Part shown: in pieces, positions 35,536-48,500 of the stretch
Numbering within the stretch: the first letter of the stretch is position 1
Layout: each line of letters opens with the position of its first letter
Origin: Gigaspora margarita
Taxonomy: Eukaryota; Glomeromycota; Glomeromycetes; Diversisporales; Gigasporaceae
DNA: 64,000 bases
Reading direction: 5' to 3'
Assembly: GCA_009809945.1 (NCBI GenBank)
Contig: WTPW01000322.1
Location: 38,449-102,448 of the forward strand
The notes under the pieces: model-generated
What the model was told of the DNA's origin: nothing
Database searches by the model: none
Seen by the model: the letters and a program-made list of their open reading frames with translations, nothing else
Program-made: the position numbers and the translations under genes

Positions 35536-38500
35536 TCAATTTAGTCTGATTTTAGATATTTTATTAATAAACTTATTAAAAATTCACAAAGATCATCTAT
35601 TTCATTTGTAATAATGACGAATATTTGTATAGATTTTATACTTCTAAATATAATTAGTTATTTTGAAGCATTATTTAGTAATACTTAAGAATTTCTGGTA
35701 TCATAAATGAATATACGTGATAAACTTACTCTTTGTGATAAATATAATCGTTTTAACATCATGAAGCTCCAATTTATGAATAATCTCTATTAGTAAATAT
35801 TAGTTATATATAATTATTTAAAGAATTATTTATATTTAAAAAATAAGTATACATAGTAAGCTTTGTAATTACCCGCTGGTTACCGAAAAAGTTTTATTTT
35901 ATAATAGATTAACTCACTGCGAAATCCTTATTTACTAAACAAATATATTAATCGAGCTTTGTACTCACTCCCTGGAAATTATAGTTTGTGTAATCTTTAG
36001 CCTTAATTCATATAAATTTCTTATTTAAAACATGGATGTAAACGGTTGAATTTATACTTACGGGCTAGTGCCAGTTGATGAATTATATCATTATTTAAAG
36101 TATTATTTAGCATTAATTTACCGTGAATTTTGACCTGGCTAATGAATATACATAACTAAAACTCACTCGCTGTAATTTATATAATTATTTAAAATATTAA
36201 TTCACCATGAATTCTTTTTTAAACAAATGAATGAATACAATAAAACTTTATATAAAATTTCATACTTACAAACTGACATTTATGTATTATTTTAGCATTA
36301 ATTTATTGTGAATTCTAATTTAACATTGAATATAACAACTTTTTTACTTACTATCTGATAGCAAATATAATTTATTTGATCGATTGAAATTTTAATTATC
36401 TTGAATTCATTGTCAAATTCTGATTTAACAAATAAACGGACTTACTTTCTGTAATTTATTTGATCATTTAAAGTACTATTTAGTACCAATTTGTTTTGAA
36501 ATTCGAATTTAAAAATGAATATACATAAACCAAACTTCGTACTCACGGGCTGTTAATAGTGGGAGTAATTTTAGAGTACTATTTAACTCCAATTTATCGC
36601 CAAATTCTAATTCAACAAAATTAATACTCACGGTCTGAGGTAATTAATGATATACTTAGCACTAATCCCATTGTGTAATTTTAATTTAACAAAAGAATAT
36701 ACATATGAACTTTATACTCACTCCCTGAGAATTGGTATGTTTGAAACATTACTGTTAATTCATTGGATCGACAAACAAATTTACTGTATATAATCGAACT
36801 TACAGGCTGGTAATTGATGAGTTTAAAAAATTATTATCTGTTATTCATTGTGATTTTCAAAGGAATCTATTTAATCAAACTTTATACTTACCCACTAATA
36901 GCAGGCGTAATTTATATAATCATTCGAAAATTAGTTTTAACTCTCTTGATTTAACAAAATGAATATGCATAATATGTGATACATACAATCTAGTAGTTTA
37001 TAAATTTATTGAAATATTATTTAGTGCTCATTCTAATTTAACAAATATACTTGATCGAAATTTACTCACTTTCTGGTAGTTTAAATATCATTTAGTACTA
37101 ATTCATTGTTCTGATTTAACGAATGATTATATGTTAATCGAACTTATACTTACTTACTGGTAGTTTACAATATAATAGGTTGAAATATTATTAGTACTAA
37201 TTTAACAATGGATTTACGTAATCAAATTTTATAATCACCTCCTAATAATTGATGTAATTATGTAATATTTTAAAATGTTCTTTAGTTCTAATTGATTGTC
37301 AAATTCTGATTAAACAAATTAATTTACGTAAACGAACTTTGTACTTACAATCTGATAGTCGTAATTTATGTAACAGGTTAAATATTATTTAACTCCAATT
37401 TATTATCAAATTCTGATTTCACAAATGAATATAATCGAACTTTATGCTCACCTCCTAGTAATTTATATAATTATAAATTAGAAAGTAGTTTTAATAAACA
37501 GTGTATATACATGGGTAACATGTAATCAAAAACAAAATTTAAAAAAATTCATTAAGGTTAGGTTAAAACAATACATAGTTGGTGCAAGATTTTTTTAATG
37601 AAACCCAATTTTACATTACACCTGAACCTAAAACCTAATATTATCTGTGTACAAATAGTAATTCTCAATAAATTAATACTTACTTCCTGATATTTGATGT
37701 AATTGAAGTATTATTTAATTCTAATTAATTGTTTGATCTGATTTAACAGGTAAATATATGTAATCGGATTTTTTACTCACAATCTGATAATGATATAATT
37801 TTAAAATTATTTAGTCAATTCATTTTGAATTCTGACTTACGAGTAATCAAACCATTATACTTACTCTCTGATAGTTGATGATTTAATGTAATTATTTGAA
37901 AAATTATTATTTTGCACTAGTTTGTAGTAAAATCCTGACCAGATATGAAGTCAAACTTACTCCCTGAAATTTATTTAATGGATTTTTAAGTCAGTATTAA
38001 TACATTGTAAAATTCTAATTTATCATATTAATATAAGTCGACTTTATACTTACTCGCTAATAGTTGATACAATAATTTGTGATTAAGGATGACAAATTAA
38101 TATGTATAGTTGAGCTTAATACTCACGCTCTAGCAATTGACGAAGTTTAAGCATCATTTGAAGACGAAACAATTGTCAATTGTTTAGTTTTAATCTAACA
38201 AATGAATTGCCTAATTGAACTTTATACTCACAGACTAATAATCAATTGAAATATTATTTAATACTAATCCATTGGGAATTCTGATTTAACAAACGAAATA
38301 TACGTAATCAAAGTTTATACTTACGATCTGATAATTGATGTAATTTATATAATTTATATAATCATTTAAAATATCCTTTAGTGTACAGTTTTAATTTAAC
38401 AAATTGATATGCGTAATACCCGCTGGTAGTGATGTAAATTATATATTCGTTTGAAATATTATTTAGCTTAATTCATGTTGCTCATAATTTAGTAATGAAT

Positions 38501-41500
38501 ATACATTTACTTACTTTCTGGCAGTTGATATAATCAATTGAAAGATTATTTAGTCCCAATTGGTGAAAACCTGGGCTGCTGTCAATAGAAATCAAGCAGG
38601 TTGATATTTTATAAACATTAATACCATCTCGATGAATTTTGAAGCTATTTGGATAATTTAATAGTCAAAGAAAGCTTAAGATCTAAGTTTTCTTTTGACT
38701 ATTAAATCATCCAAATAACTATAATATTCATCAATATGTGAGCTGCAAAATTTAAGGTATTGATTTTTTTTTAAAAAATGTCAAACTGTTTGATTTCTAT
38801 TGAAGGCAGCTATCTGATTTAATAAACAGATATACATAATATTTACTTACTTACTATAATAAGTTGAAATATTGTTTAGTACTAATTCATTGTGAAATTC
38901 TAATCTAATAAAATATAATCAAACTTTTTACTCACAAGCTAGTATTTTATGTGATATATGTAATTGTTTGAAGTATTATTATCTAATGTTGGTTCAAATA
39001 AACGTACATAGTTGAAATTCATACTTACATTCTGGTAGTTTATTATTAATGGAATTATGAAATTAGTTGAATATTGTCAAATTTAATCTTATTAAGGTAA
39101 TCTGCACAATCAAACTTTATACTTACTTGCTAATAGTAGATGTATAATAATTATGCAATTTTTGAAATATTTATCATCTTAATTCATTATGTAATTCCGA
39201 TTTAACGAATGAATATACGTAATTGAATTTTATACTTACTTGCTGGTAGTTGATGTAATTTATATAATCATTCAAAATATTATTTAATAATACCTTAATC
39301 TTTAATTACAATTTAACAAATAAATATACGTAATTAATCTTTAGACTTACTTGCTAGAAGTTGATGTGCTTTATAAATCATTTTAAATATTATAAGCTCT
39401 AATTATGGAATTTTGATTAACAAATAATATAATTTATACTCACAATCTAATTTATATAATTGTAGGTCATTTAATGCTAGTTCATTATGAAATTCTGTTT
39501 TCACGAATAAAACGATATAATCGAGCTTTATACTTACGTCCTGGTATTTATTTGATTGTTTAAATAATTTTGCGGCATAAATTTCACAATTATGATTTAA
39601 CAAATGAACGTATTGAACATTATACTCACAATCTAGCGGTTGATATAATTGGCATGATCATTTTTTAGCACTAACAAGTAAATATACTGTACGTAACCAA
39701 TCTTTATACTTACCCTCTGGCAGTTAGTAACCATTTGAAATATTATTTAGCTTTAAGTAATTATCTAACTCTGATTTATCGAATGAATTCGAACATTTGA
39801 ACTTTATACTTACAATCTGAAATGTAATTTATATATTTCGTTATTATTGTTTCAAATATCCTGATTAATTTTAGCTCTAACAATAAATGAATAAACATAA
39901 AACTTACTCCCTATAGTACGTATAATCATTTGAAATGCTACTTAGCACCAATTTATTGTTTAATTATTATTTAATAATGAACTACATAATCGAACTTTAA
40001 ATTACCCACTAACAATCGAGGGTAATTTATGTAATCGTTTAAGACATTATTTAACTCAAGTTACTAGCGCAACAAATAAGTAATGTAACCAAACTTTTAC
40101 TCACTATCTAGTAATCGATGTAATTTATACAATAGTTTGAAGCATTATTTAGTTCTAAGTCAAACATTGATTTTAACATCAACAAATAAATTAATTTTAT
40201 ACTTACAATCTGGTAGTTGATATAAATATTTAATATCAATCCATGGTTGAATTATTATTTAACAAACGGATATATGTATCAGTTTTTATACGCACTTCCT
40301 GGTAGTTTATGTAATTTATATTATTTTGCACTGTGGAATTCTTATTAATATGTATGTGAACTTTATACTTACTTGCTGGTAGTTTATGTGATTTATATAA
40401 TCAGTTTAATTCTTATTTAATATATAAATACATATAATTGAACTTCATACTCACATTCTAGTAATTTATATAATTTTTTAATAATACCACCAATTTATTG
40501 TAAAAGACAGTATAACTTTATACTTACTCACTGGTAGTTAATATGTAATCGGTTAATATTATTTAGTCGGTTGTGAAATTCTGAATAGCAATATAAGAGT
40601 GCTGCCAAAAAGAAAGAAAACGGAGCTGTCTTTTAAGTTTATAATCTCTGATACTATATCAGATTGCGAGGGTTAATAATAATATACCCTGATTCTTGTG
40701 TGTATTAGCGGAAACCTCACTTTCGCTAACACTTAACAGATTTAACAGATCAAAACATTTTTATTACTAATTTACTAGACTCAATCCCTGAAAAATTTGT
40801 TCAGTGACGTATGATTCATAATTTTCTAATATTTCTTGATAAATATTTATAGAACTTTAAATCCTATGTCGTTGTGACATCAGTTTACTAAAAATAGCAC
40901 TCCAGTTATTATGTATCACACGTCGCTAATCGGATAAGCTATAAAGTTAAAAAAAACTGATGTTTGGTTTTCTTTTGGCAGCACTCACATGTAATTGAAA
41001 TTTGTACCTACTTCCTAGTAGTTGATATAATTTATATAATTTTATTATAACCTGTAAAAATTCTATTCAATTTAACATGCATAAACGAATTTTATGCTTA
41101 CACACTGGTAGTTGATGATGTAATTATAAAATTGGTTTGAAAATATTATTTAGCAAATTCATTTATTAAATGAATATGTAATTTAAACTTTTATACTCAC
41201 AATCTGACATACACCATGAAACAATGATTTAGTACTAATGAAGCATGAAATTTTAATTTAACGAGCAAGTATACATAACCAAGTTTTTCTTACTTCCTAG
41301 TAATTTATACAATTTTTATATCTTATTAAATCCTTATTTAATAAATTATCATGTATAATCGAACTTTCTACTTATTTGCTGATAATTTTGATCATGAAAT
41401 CATTTAAATATTATCTTTTAGCACTAATTAATTGTGAATTTTAATTTAATAAATAAATATACATAATCAAACTTTATACTCACACTCTAGTGATTGATAT

Positions 41501-44346
41501 AATTTGTAAAGTTATTTACTAATTCATTGTGAAATTCTAATCGATCAAATTAATATTGTGTAATCGAGCTATATACTTACTCGCTAATAATAGATGTATA
41601 ATAATTCAATTCTTTAACTATTATTAATGTGGAATTCTGATTGAATAATGTAATTAACTTAAAACTCATGGGCTGACAGTTGATACAATTTTTTTGAAAC
41701 CTTATTAAAATTCTTATTTAACAAATTAGTATTTATAATCAAGCTTTATACTTACTTGCTAATAGTTTTAATCATAGGATCGTTTAGACTAGTTAATTGC
41801 GAATTTCAATAATAAATAAATGTACATAATCGAACTTTATACTCACTTTCTAATAGTTGATATAATTTATGAATTATTAATTATAGTCTATCAAATTAAT
41901 ATTGCTGTATTGCTTAATCGAACGTTATACTTGCACTCTAATCATTAAATTGATTATTATTTTTAATTCATTGTGAATTTTGATCTACATGTAGTAAATG
42001 AATAGAGTAATTGAAATTTATACTCACGGACAGTAATTTATATAAGCATTTGAATATTATTTAGCATCGACTAATTATTGAATCATAATCTATCAAATGA
42101 ATATATGTAATCAAACTTTATACTCACTGACTAATAGTTAATAATTATTTGAGATATTATTGACCATCAATTCTTGTAAAATTTTGGGTTTAAGAATTAA
42201 TATACATAATTGGACTTTATACTCACGGGCTGACAGTTAATGTAATTTACATTATTGTTTGAGTATTATTTGGTGCTAAATTGTAATTTAGATAATTTAA
42301 CTTTGTACTTACCGACTAATAGTATGTATAATTTATATAATTAATTAAAACATCTTAATTAAACAATTATTTAGCATCAGTTCATACTAAAATTAAACTT
42401 TATATGTTCACCTTCTAGTAATTTACATAATGGAGTTAAATTTTATTTTTAATTAATACTGATTTAATAAATGACTTCATACTTGCTGAGTAGTTGATTT
42501 AATTTACATAATTGAAATATTTAGAATATTTAGTTCTAGTTGACTTTCATTTTTCAAATAAATATACGTGATCGAACTTTATACTTACTTTCTGGTAGTT
42601 GATATAATTTATATATTGTTTGAAATATATTTAGCACCAATTAATTGTAAAATTTTAATTTAACATCGAATTATATAATCGAAATTTATACACACAATCT
42701 AGTAGTTTATTTTAATGAAATATCATTTTGCTTTAAATTATCGTAAAAAATGATCTATTATATTATAATTAAACTTATACTTACTCTCTGGCAGTTTGTA
42801 TTGTTCATATAATTATTATTTGAATTTCATTTAGCATCAATTAGTATCAATTCATTGTTAGTTTTTGACTTAACAATAATTAAGCTTCATCTTACTGGCT
42901 AATAGTTGATGTAATTAAATAATCGGTTGAAAGATTATTTAGCTTTAATAGAATATGAGCGCACGTAAATAAATTTTATACCTGCATTCTGGATTTGATG
43001 TAATTATCTAGGTTTAAGTAATATTGGAAATCTAACTGAACAAATTGTAATCGAATTTTATACTCACATTCTGATGCAATTTGAATAAATGTTTAAAGTT
43101 ATGATTTAACCTTTATAACAAATAGGTATGTGTAATCGAATTTTACTTACCCACTAATAGAGATGTAATTATTTATATAAATATATATTTAAAATTAATC
43201 AGTATAATCGAATTTTATACTCACACACTAATAACAGATATTTATGTAATCGTTTGGAATGTTAATTAATTCATTGCCAAACTCTGATTTAACCAATAAA
43301 TAAATACACGTAATCGAAGTTTGTATATACACCCTGATAATTGATGTAATTTGTATATTCGTTTGAAATATTCTATATCAAAAAATCAATTTAACAAGTA
43401 ATTTGAGCTTTATACTCACAGACTAATAGTTGACATAGTTGACATACAATAATATATATAGCCGAATTATTGATTAATCTTAACAAACGGATATACACAA
43501 CCAGACTTGTAAAATACTTACTTCCTGCAGTTGATATAATCGATGAAATATTATGCTATTCATTGTAAAATACTGAAATAAAAATCGAATTTTATACTCA
43601 CAACCTGGTAGTTGTTGCAATTATATATAATCATTTTGAATGTTATTTGGCCTTAATTCTGATCTAACATATGAATATGTGCAACCGAACTTTGTACTCA
43701 CAATCTTGGTATAATTATATAATAGTTTAAATATTATTTTAACTATTATTAGCACTAATTCATTTGTTAAATTACAAATCGAACTTATACTTACTGTTGT
43801 CTAATTTGCGCAAGCAGCTAAATATTATTTACTCTAATTCATTTTTAAATTATGAATTCACGAATAAATATACTGTACATAGTTGAACTTGATACTTACT
43901 TTCTAAATTTATGCAATTATTTAAATTATTTTTTGGTTCTAATCCATTTTAAATTATGAATTCATGTAATAAATAAACTTTATACTTACTCCCTAATTTT
44001 AGATTAAATTTTTAATTATCCAGCATTAATTAATTCATTAATGTATGTAACCTAACCTCATACTTACTGGCTAAGAGTGCAATTTATATAATTAATCGAA
44101 ATATTAATTATTATCACCAACTCATATTTTACAAATATACATTCGAACTTTATACTTACTAATAACTAGTAGTTAATCAAAATTATATATATTCGGGTAG
44201 AATATCATTAACACCATTTCATGGAATAATTTCAATTGATAAACATATTCAAAATTTTACCACCTCCTGTAATTGATCAATTTATGCAATGTTTTGTAAC
44301 ATTATTTGCAATAATTCGATATAAGTTTCTGACTTTATACTCACAT
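35536..44346 (-). CDS. Gene made of about 85 tandem microexons, mostly exactly 3 nt (89-aa product)
   Basis: Function unknown. Each roughly 100-bp unit reads, on the minus strand, (C/T)AG - NNN - GT(A/G)AGTAT. Exon 1 ends at 44345 (AT); exon 2 is 44264-44266 (or 44261-44266). Other exons, lowest base, 3 nt unless noted: 44160 (6), 44068, 43990, 43900, 43795 (6), 43702, 43602, 43522, 43420, 43331, 43225, 43151, 43068, 42986, 42896, 42785, 42696, 42589, 42483, 42412, 42313, 42227, 42128, 42028, 41935, 41847, 41756, 41670, 41581, 41484, 41376, 41294, 41201, 41102, 41012, 40528, 40455, 40373, 40296, 40207, 40105, 40006, 39908, 39814, 39715, 39630, 39538, 39444, 39351, 39240, 39127, 39029, 38936, 38851, 38515, 38420, 38325, 38232, 38127, 38054, 37961, 37865, 37781, 37684, 37452, 37349, 37239, 37154, 37070, 36987, 36892, 36804, 36722, 36632, 36547, 36446, 36352, 36270, 36167, 36062, 35969, 35873, 35730 (1), 35642 (2), last from 35545. 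Joined, they read from MSYYQEKQQLLNLVVGIIQE to LSKKFGLEPPKYFDPDGKLN and TGA, with no internal stop. The product is charged and helical, without signal peptide or membrane segment. Two donors (41670, 41376) and one acceptor (42028) are non-canonical. Confidence 0.82.
38576..38811. mobile_element. MITE inside an intron of the microexon gene
   Basis: Ends GCTGCTGTCAATAGAAATCA and TGATTTCTATTGAAGGCAGC form an imperfect inverted repeat. A second nested hairpin surrounds AGATCTAAG at about 38690 (TTTAATAGTCAAAGAAAG and complement). The insertion lengthens the intron between exons 38851 and 38515 to about 330 nt. It is also present in the duplicated segment (about 47360-47610), so it predates the duplication. 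Confidence 0.75.
40597..40986. mobile_element. 390-bp TIR element inside an intron of the microexon gene
   Basis: GAGTGCTGCCAAAAAGAAA on the left and TTTTCTTTTGGCAGCACTC on the right are inverted repeats. The interior is unrelated to the intron family. It sits between exons 41012 and 40528 and is also found, shorter, at about 49413-49760 in the duplicate. The intron splice sites on both sides are unaffected. Confidence 0.8.
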
Positions 44347-44384
44347 TTTGGTATTTAAGTACGTTAGAAGATGTACGGATTGAA

Positions 44385-44406
44385 AACTATGCATATATAT
44401 ATGCTG
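44385..44406 (-). promoter_or_regulatory. Possible TATA element of the microexon gene
   Basis: GCATATATATATGC at 44391-44404 lies about 45-58 nt upstream of the AT of the split start codon. In the duplicate, CTATATATATG (53003-53013) lies 22-32 nt upstream. It is the only TATA-like word close to exon 1 in either copy, but in this AT-rich DNA such words are common and the spacing differs between copies. Confidence 0.35.
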
Positions 44407-44483
44407 TCCATCTGACGATATACAAAACCTACATCCATTCTCATTAAGAAAATTGTGAAACACCTAGACATATTTAACGTTAG

Positions 44484-44633
44484 AGGAGTGACAAAAATCA
44501 GGTGATTTTTTAGGGAGGGAGGGGGTAAAAAATGTTGAAATTATATATAGGAACCTGACCAAATCTATATTAAGGAGGGGGGAGGGGAGTAGGCCTCTAA
44601 TAAAAAATAATCAGGTGATTAATGACACGGCCC
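44484..44633. mobile_element. MITE of the 10651 family, absent from the duplicate
   Basis: The insertion is flanked by TTAG on both sides (44480-44483 and 44634-44637). The interior contains GGGAGGGAGGGGG and AATCAGGTGATTAATGACAC, like the related sequence near 16575-16620. The empty site is intact in the duplicated segment at about 53095, so insertion followed the duplication. Confidence 0.75.
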
Positions 44634-45014
44634 TTAGTTTCTACTTTGTCCAATGTCATTCCTGATTAAATTTAACTTTGATCTAATGTTAAGGTTTTTA
44701 ATGATTATCTAATCAAAACCTGATAAAAATTTTTTTACAAACTTGTAGAATTAAAATAGAAAATTTTTCATCAAATCGATCTAGTAGTTATCTAGAAATT
44801 TTTATTTGAAACTTAGAAATATAATTGTGGTATGTACATGAACAGATGCACACGAACTTCAGGTCAAACTGAATTTATTTCTGAAAAGTCTTTATTACTA
44901 AAAGAAAAAAATAAATTTTAAATACCGTTCCTTGAGTGCTTGCATCCAAAATTCTTGTTATGTCCCTGTTTTTTCCAGCTGAAATTAAAAGATAACTAAG
45001 GGGGAATCCAGTAT

Positions 45015-45531
45015 TAGCTCTATGCGTTGATGATAGTCACGCTAGAGTTATTATCGCGAGGATAACCTGATTTGTGGCTTATATGAAATTGAAGCTTATA
45101 TGAAAAAGGTAATAGTATATGATTGTACACAATGGAGTTTATAGATGTATGTGATAGAGATTATAGATACGCAAAGATTATAAAGATACTTGTAGGAGTA
45201 AATGGTAAATCTCAGTGCTTTCTTACTTCGCTTGTCTTGTCACTTGTTCTCTTCGATGCCCGATTATAATCTGGCTTCTATCTCTCCCGCTCTCTTTCAT
45301 TCATTGCACCTAGCACCTAGCGCCCTGTTGTCATGTTGTCATGTGTAACGAGTTGAATGCGCCGCACTATAGTGTGGGCTCGAACTCGCTGTTTTATGTT
45401 GATGTTGTCATGTGAACTGAGTTGAATACGAACTCGAAAAAAAAAAAAAAAAAAGAGTTGAAGTAAAATGCGCCATACCATTAGCGTGGGCTCGTACTTT
45501 CAAAAAAAAAAAAATAGAATGTGCTGCACCT
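45015..45531. other. Spacer between the duplicated segments
   Basis: No gene seen. It includes two A-tracts (45438-45455 and 45504-45516) each preceded by GCGTGGGCTCG / GTGTGGGCTCGAACTCG-type sequence, suggesting two small retroelement fragments inserted side by side. Confidence 0.5.
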
Positions 45532-45584
45532 ACTGTTAATTCATTGGATCGACAAACAAGTTTACTGTATATAATCAAACTTAC

Positions 45585-48500
45585 AGGCTGGTAATTGATG
45601 AGTTTAAAAAATTATTATTTGTTATTCATTGTGATTTCCAAAGGAATCTAATTTAATCAAACTTTATACTTACCCACTAATAGCAAGCGTAATTTATATA
45701 ATCATTCGAAAATTATTTATTAGTTTTAACACTCTTGATTTAACAAAATGAATATGCATAATATATGATATACACAATCTAGTAGTTTATAAATTTATGT
45801 AATCATTTGAAATATTATTTAGCGCTCATTCTAATTAACAAATATACTTGATCGAAATTTACTTACTTTCTAGTAGTTTAAATATCATTTAGCACTAATT
45901 CATTGTTCTGATTTAACGAATGATTATATGTAATCGAACTTATACTTACTTACTGGTAGTTTACAATATAATAGGTTGAAATATTATTAGTACTAATTTA
46001 ACAATAGATTTATGTAATCAAATTTATACTCTAACTCCTAATAATTGATGTAATTATGTAATATTTTAAAATGTTCTTTAGTTCTAATTAATTGTCAAAT
46101 TCTGATTAAACAAATTAATTTATGTAAATGAATTTTGTACTTACAATCTGATAGTCGATGTAATTTATATAACAGGTTAAATATTATTTAACTCTAATTT
46201 ATTATCAAATTCTGATTTGACAAATGAATATAATCGAGCTTTATACTTACCTCCTAGTAATTTATATAATTATAAATTAGAAAATAGTTTAATAAACAGT
46301 GTATATACATGGGTAACATGTAAATCAAAAACAAAATTTAAAAAATTCATTAAGGTTAGGTTAAAACAATACATAGTTGGTGCAAGATTTTTTTAATGAA
46401 ACCCAATTTTACGTTATACCTGAACCTAAAACCTAGTATTATCTGTGTACAAATAGTAATTCTCAATAAATTAATACTTACTCTCTGATATTTGATATAA
46501 TTGAAGTATTATTTAATTCTAATTAATTGTTTGATTTGATTTAACAGGTAAATATATGTAATCAGATTTTTTACTCACAATCTGATAATGATATAACTTT
46601 AAAATTATTTAGTCAATTCATTTGGAATTCTGACTTATGAGTAATCAAACCATTATACTTACTCTCTAATAGTTGATGATTTAATATAATTATTTGAAAA
46701 ATTATTATTTTGCACTAGTTTGTAGTAAAATCCTGACCAGATATGAAGTCAAACTTACTCCCTGAAATTTATTTAATGGTTTTTTTAAGTCAGTATTAAT
46801 ACATTGTAAAATTCTAATTTATCATATTAATATAAGTAATCGACTTTATACTTACTCGCTAATAGTTGATACAATAATTTGTGACTAAGGCTAACAAATT
46901 AATATGTATTGTTGAGCTTAATACTTACACTCTAGCAATTGACGAAGTTTAAGCATCATTTGAAGACGAAACAATTGTCAATTGTTTAGTCTTAATCTAA
47001 CAAATGAATTGCCTAATTGAACTTTATACTCACAGACTTAATAATCAATTGAAATATTATTTAATACTAATCCATTAGGAATTCTGATTTAACAAACGAA
47101 ATATACGTATTCAAAGTTTATACTTACAATCTGATAATTGATGTAATTTATATAATCATTTAAAATATCCTTTAGTTTACAGTTCTAATTTAACAAATTG
47201 ATATGTGTAAACCCGCTGGTAGTGATGTAAATTATATATTCTTTTGAAATATTATTTAGCTTAATTCATATTGCTCATAATTTAGTAATGAATATACATT
47301 TACTTACTTTCTGGCAGTTGATATAATCGATTGAAATATTATTTAGTCCCAATTGGTGAAAACCTGGGCTGCTGTCAATAGAAATCAAGTAGGTTAATAT
47401 TTTATAAACATTAATACTTTAACTCTCATCTTGATGAATTTTGAAGCTATTTGGATGATTTAATAGTCAAAGAAAGCTTAAGATCTAAGTTTTCTTTTGA
47501 CTATTAAATTATCCAAATAACTATAACATTCATCAATATGTGAGCTGCAAAAGTTAAGGTATTAATTTTTTTTTTAAAATGTCAAACTGTTTGATTTCTA
47601 TTGAAGGTAGCTATCTGATTTAATAAACAGATATACATAATATTTACTTACTATAATTAAGTTAAAATATTGTTTAGTACTAATTCATTGTAAAATTCTA
47701 ATCTAATAAAATATAATCAAACTTTTTACTCACAAGCTAGTATTTTATGTGATATATGTAATTGATTGAAATATGATTATCCAATTTTGGTTTAAATAAA
47801 CGTACATAGTTGAAATTCATACTTATATTCTGGTAATTAATTATTGATGGAATTATATAATTAGTTGAATAATTGTCAAATTTTAATTTTATTAAGGTAA
47901 TCTGCACAATTGAACTTTATACTTACTCACTAATAGTAGATATATAATAAATTATGCAATTTTTTGAAGTATTTATCATCTTAATTAATTATGTAATTCC
48001 GATTTAACGAACGAATATATGTAATTGAATTTTTATACTTACTCACTGGTAGTTGATGTAATTTATATAATCATTCAAAATATTATTTAGTAATACCTTA
48101 ATCTTTAATTGCAATTTAACAAATAAATATATATAATTAATCTTTAGACTTACTTGCTAGAAGTTGATGTGGTTTATAAATCATTTTAAATATTATAAGC
48201 TATAATTATAGAATTTTGATTTAACAAATAATATAATTTATACTCACAATCTAATTTATAAATATAGTCATTTAATGCTAGTTCATTATGAAATTCTGAT
48301 TTCACAAGTAAAACGATATATATAATCGAGCTTTATACTTACTTCCTGGTATTTATTTGATTGTTTAAATAATTTTGCGCTATAAATTTCACAATTATGA
48401 TTTAACAAATGAACGTATCGAACATTATACTCACAATCTAGCGGTTGATATAATTGGCATGATCATTTTTTAGCACTAACAAGTAAAAATACTGTACATA

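Larger units (their letters stand above)
36752..45014. repeat. Direct duplication, segment A (8.3 kb)
   Basis: It aligns with 45532-53521 from end to end, with scattered substitutions, small indels and a few larger differences (an extra MITE at 44484-44633 here, four extra exon units between 41376 and 41756 here, and a palindromic element in the other segment). The boundaries are TACTGTTAATTCATTGGATC on the left and GGGGGAATCCAGTATT on the right. Segment A keeps the 3' end of the microexon gene, which lies just outside the duplicated part. Confidence 0.92.

Noticed and set aside
35920-35935. A further unit of the ladder (AACTCACTGCGAAA)
   Set aside because: No AG acceptor at the right place (TTC instead), and the flanking exons 35969 and 35873 are already separated by a normal-length intron.
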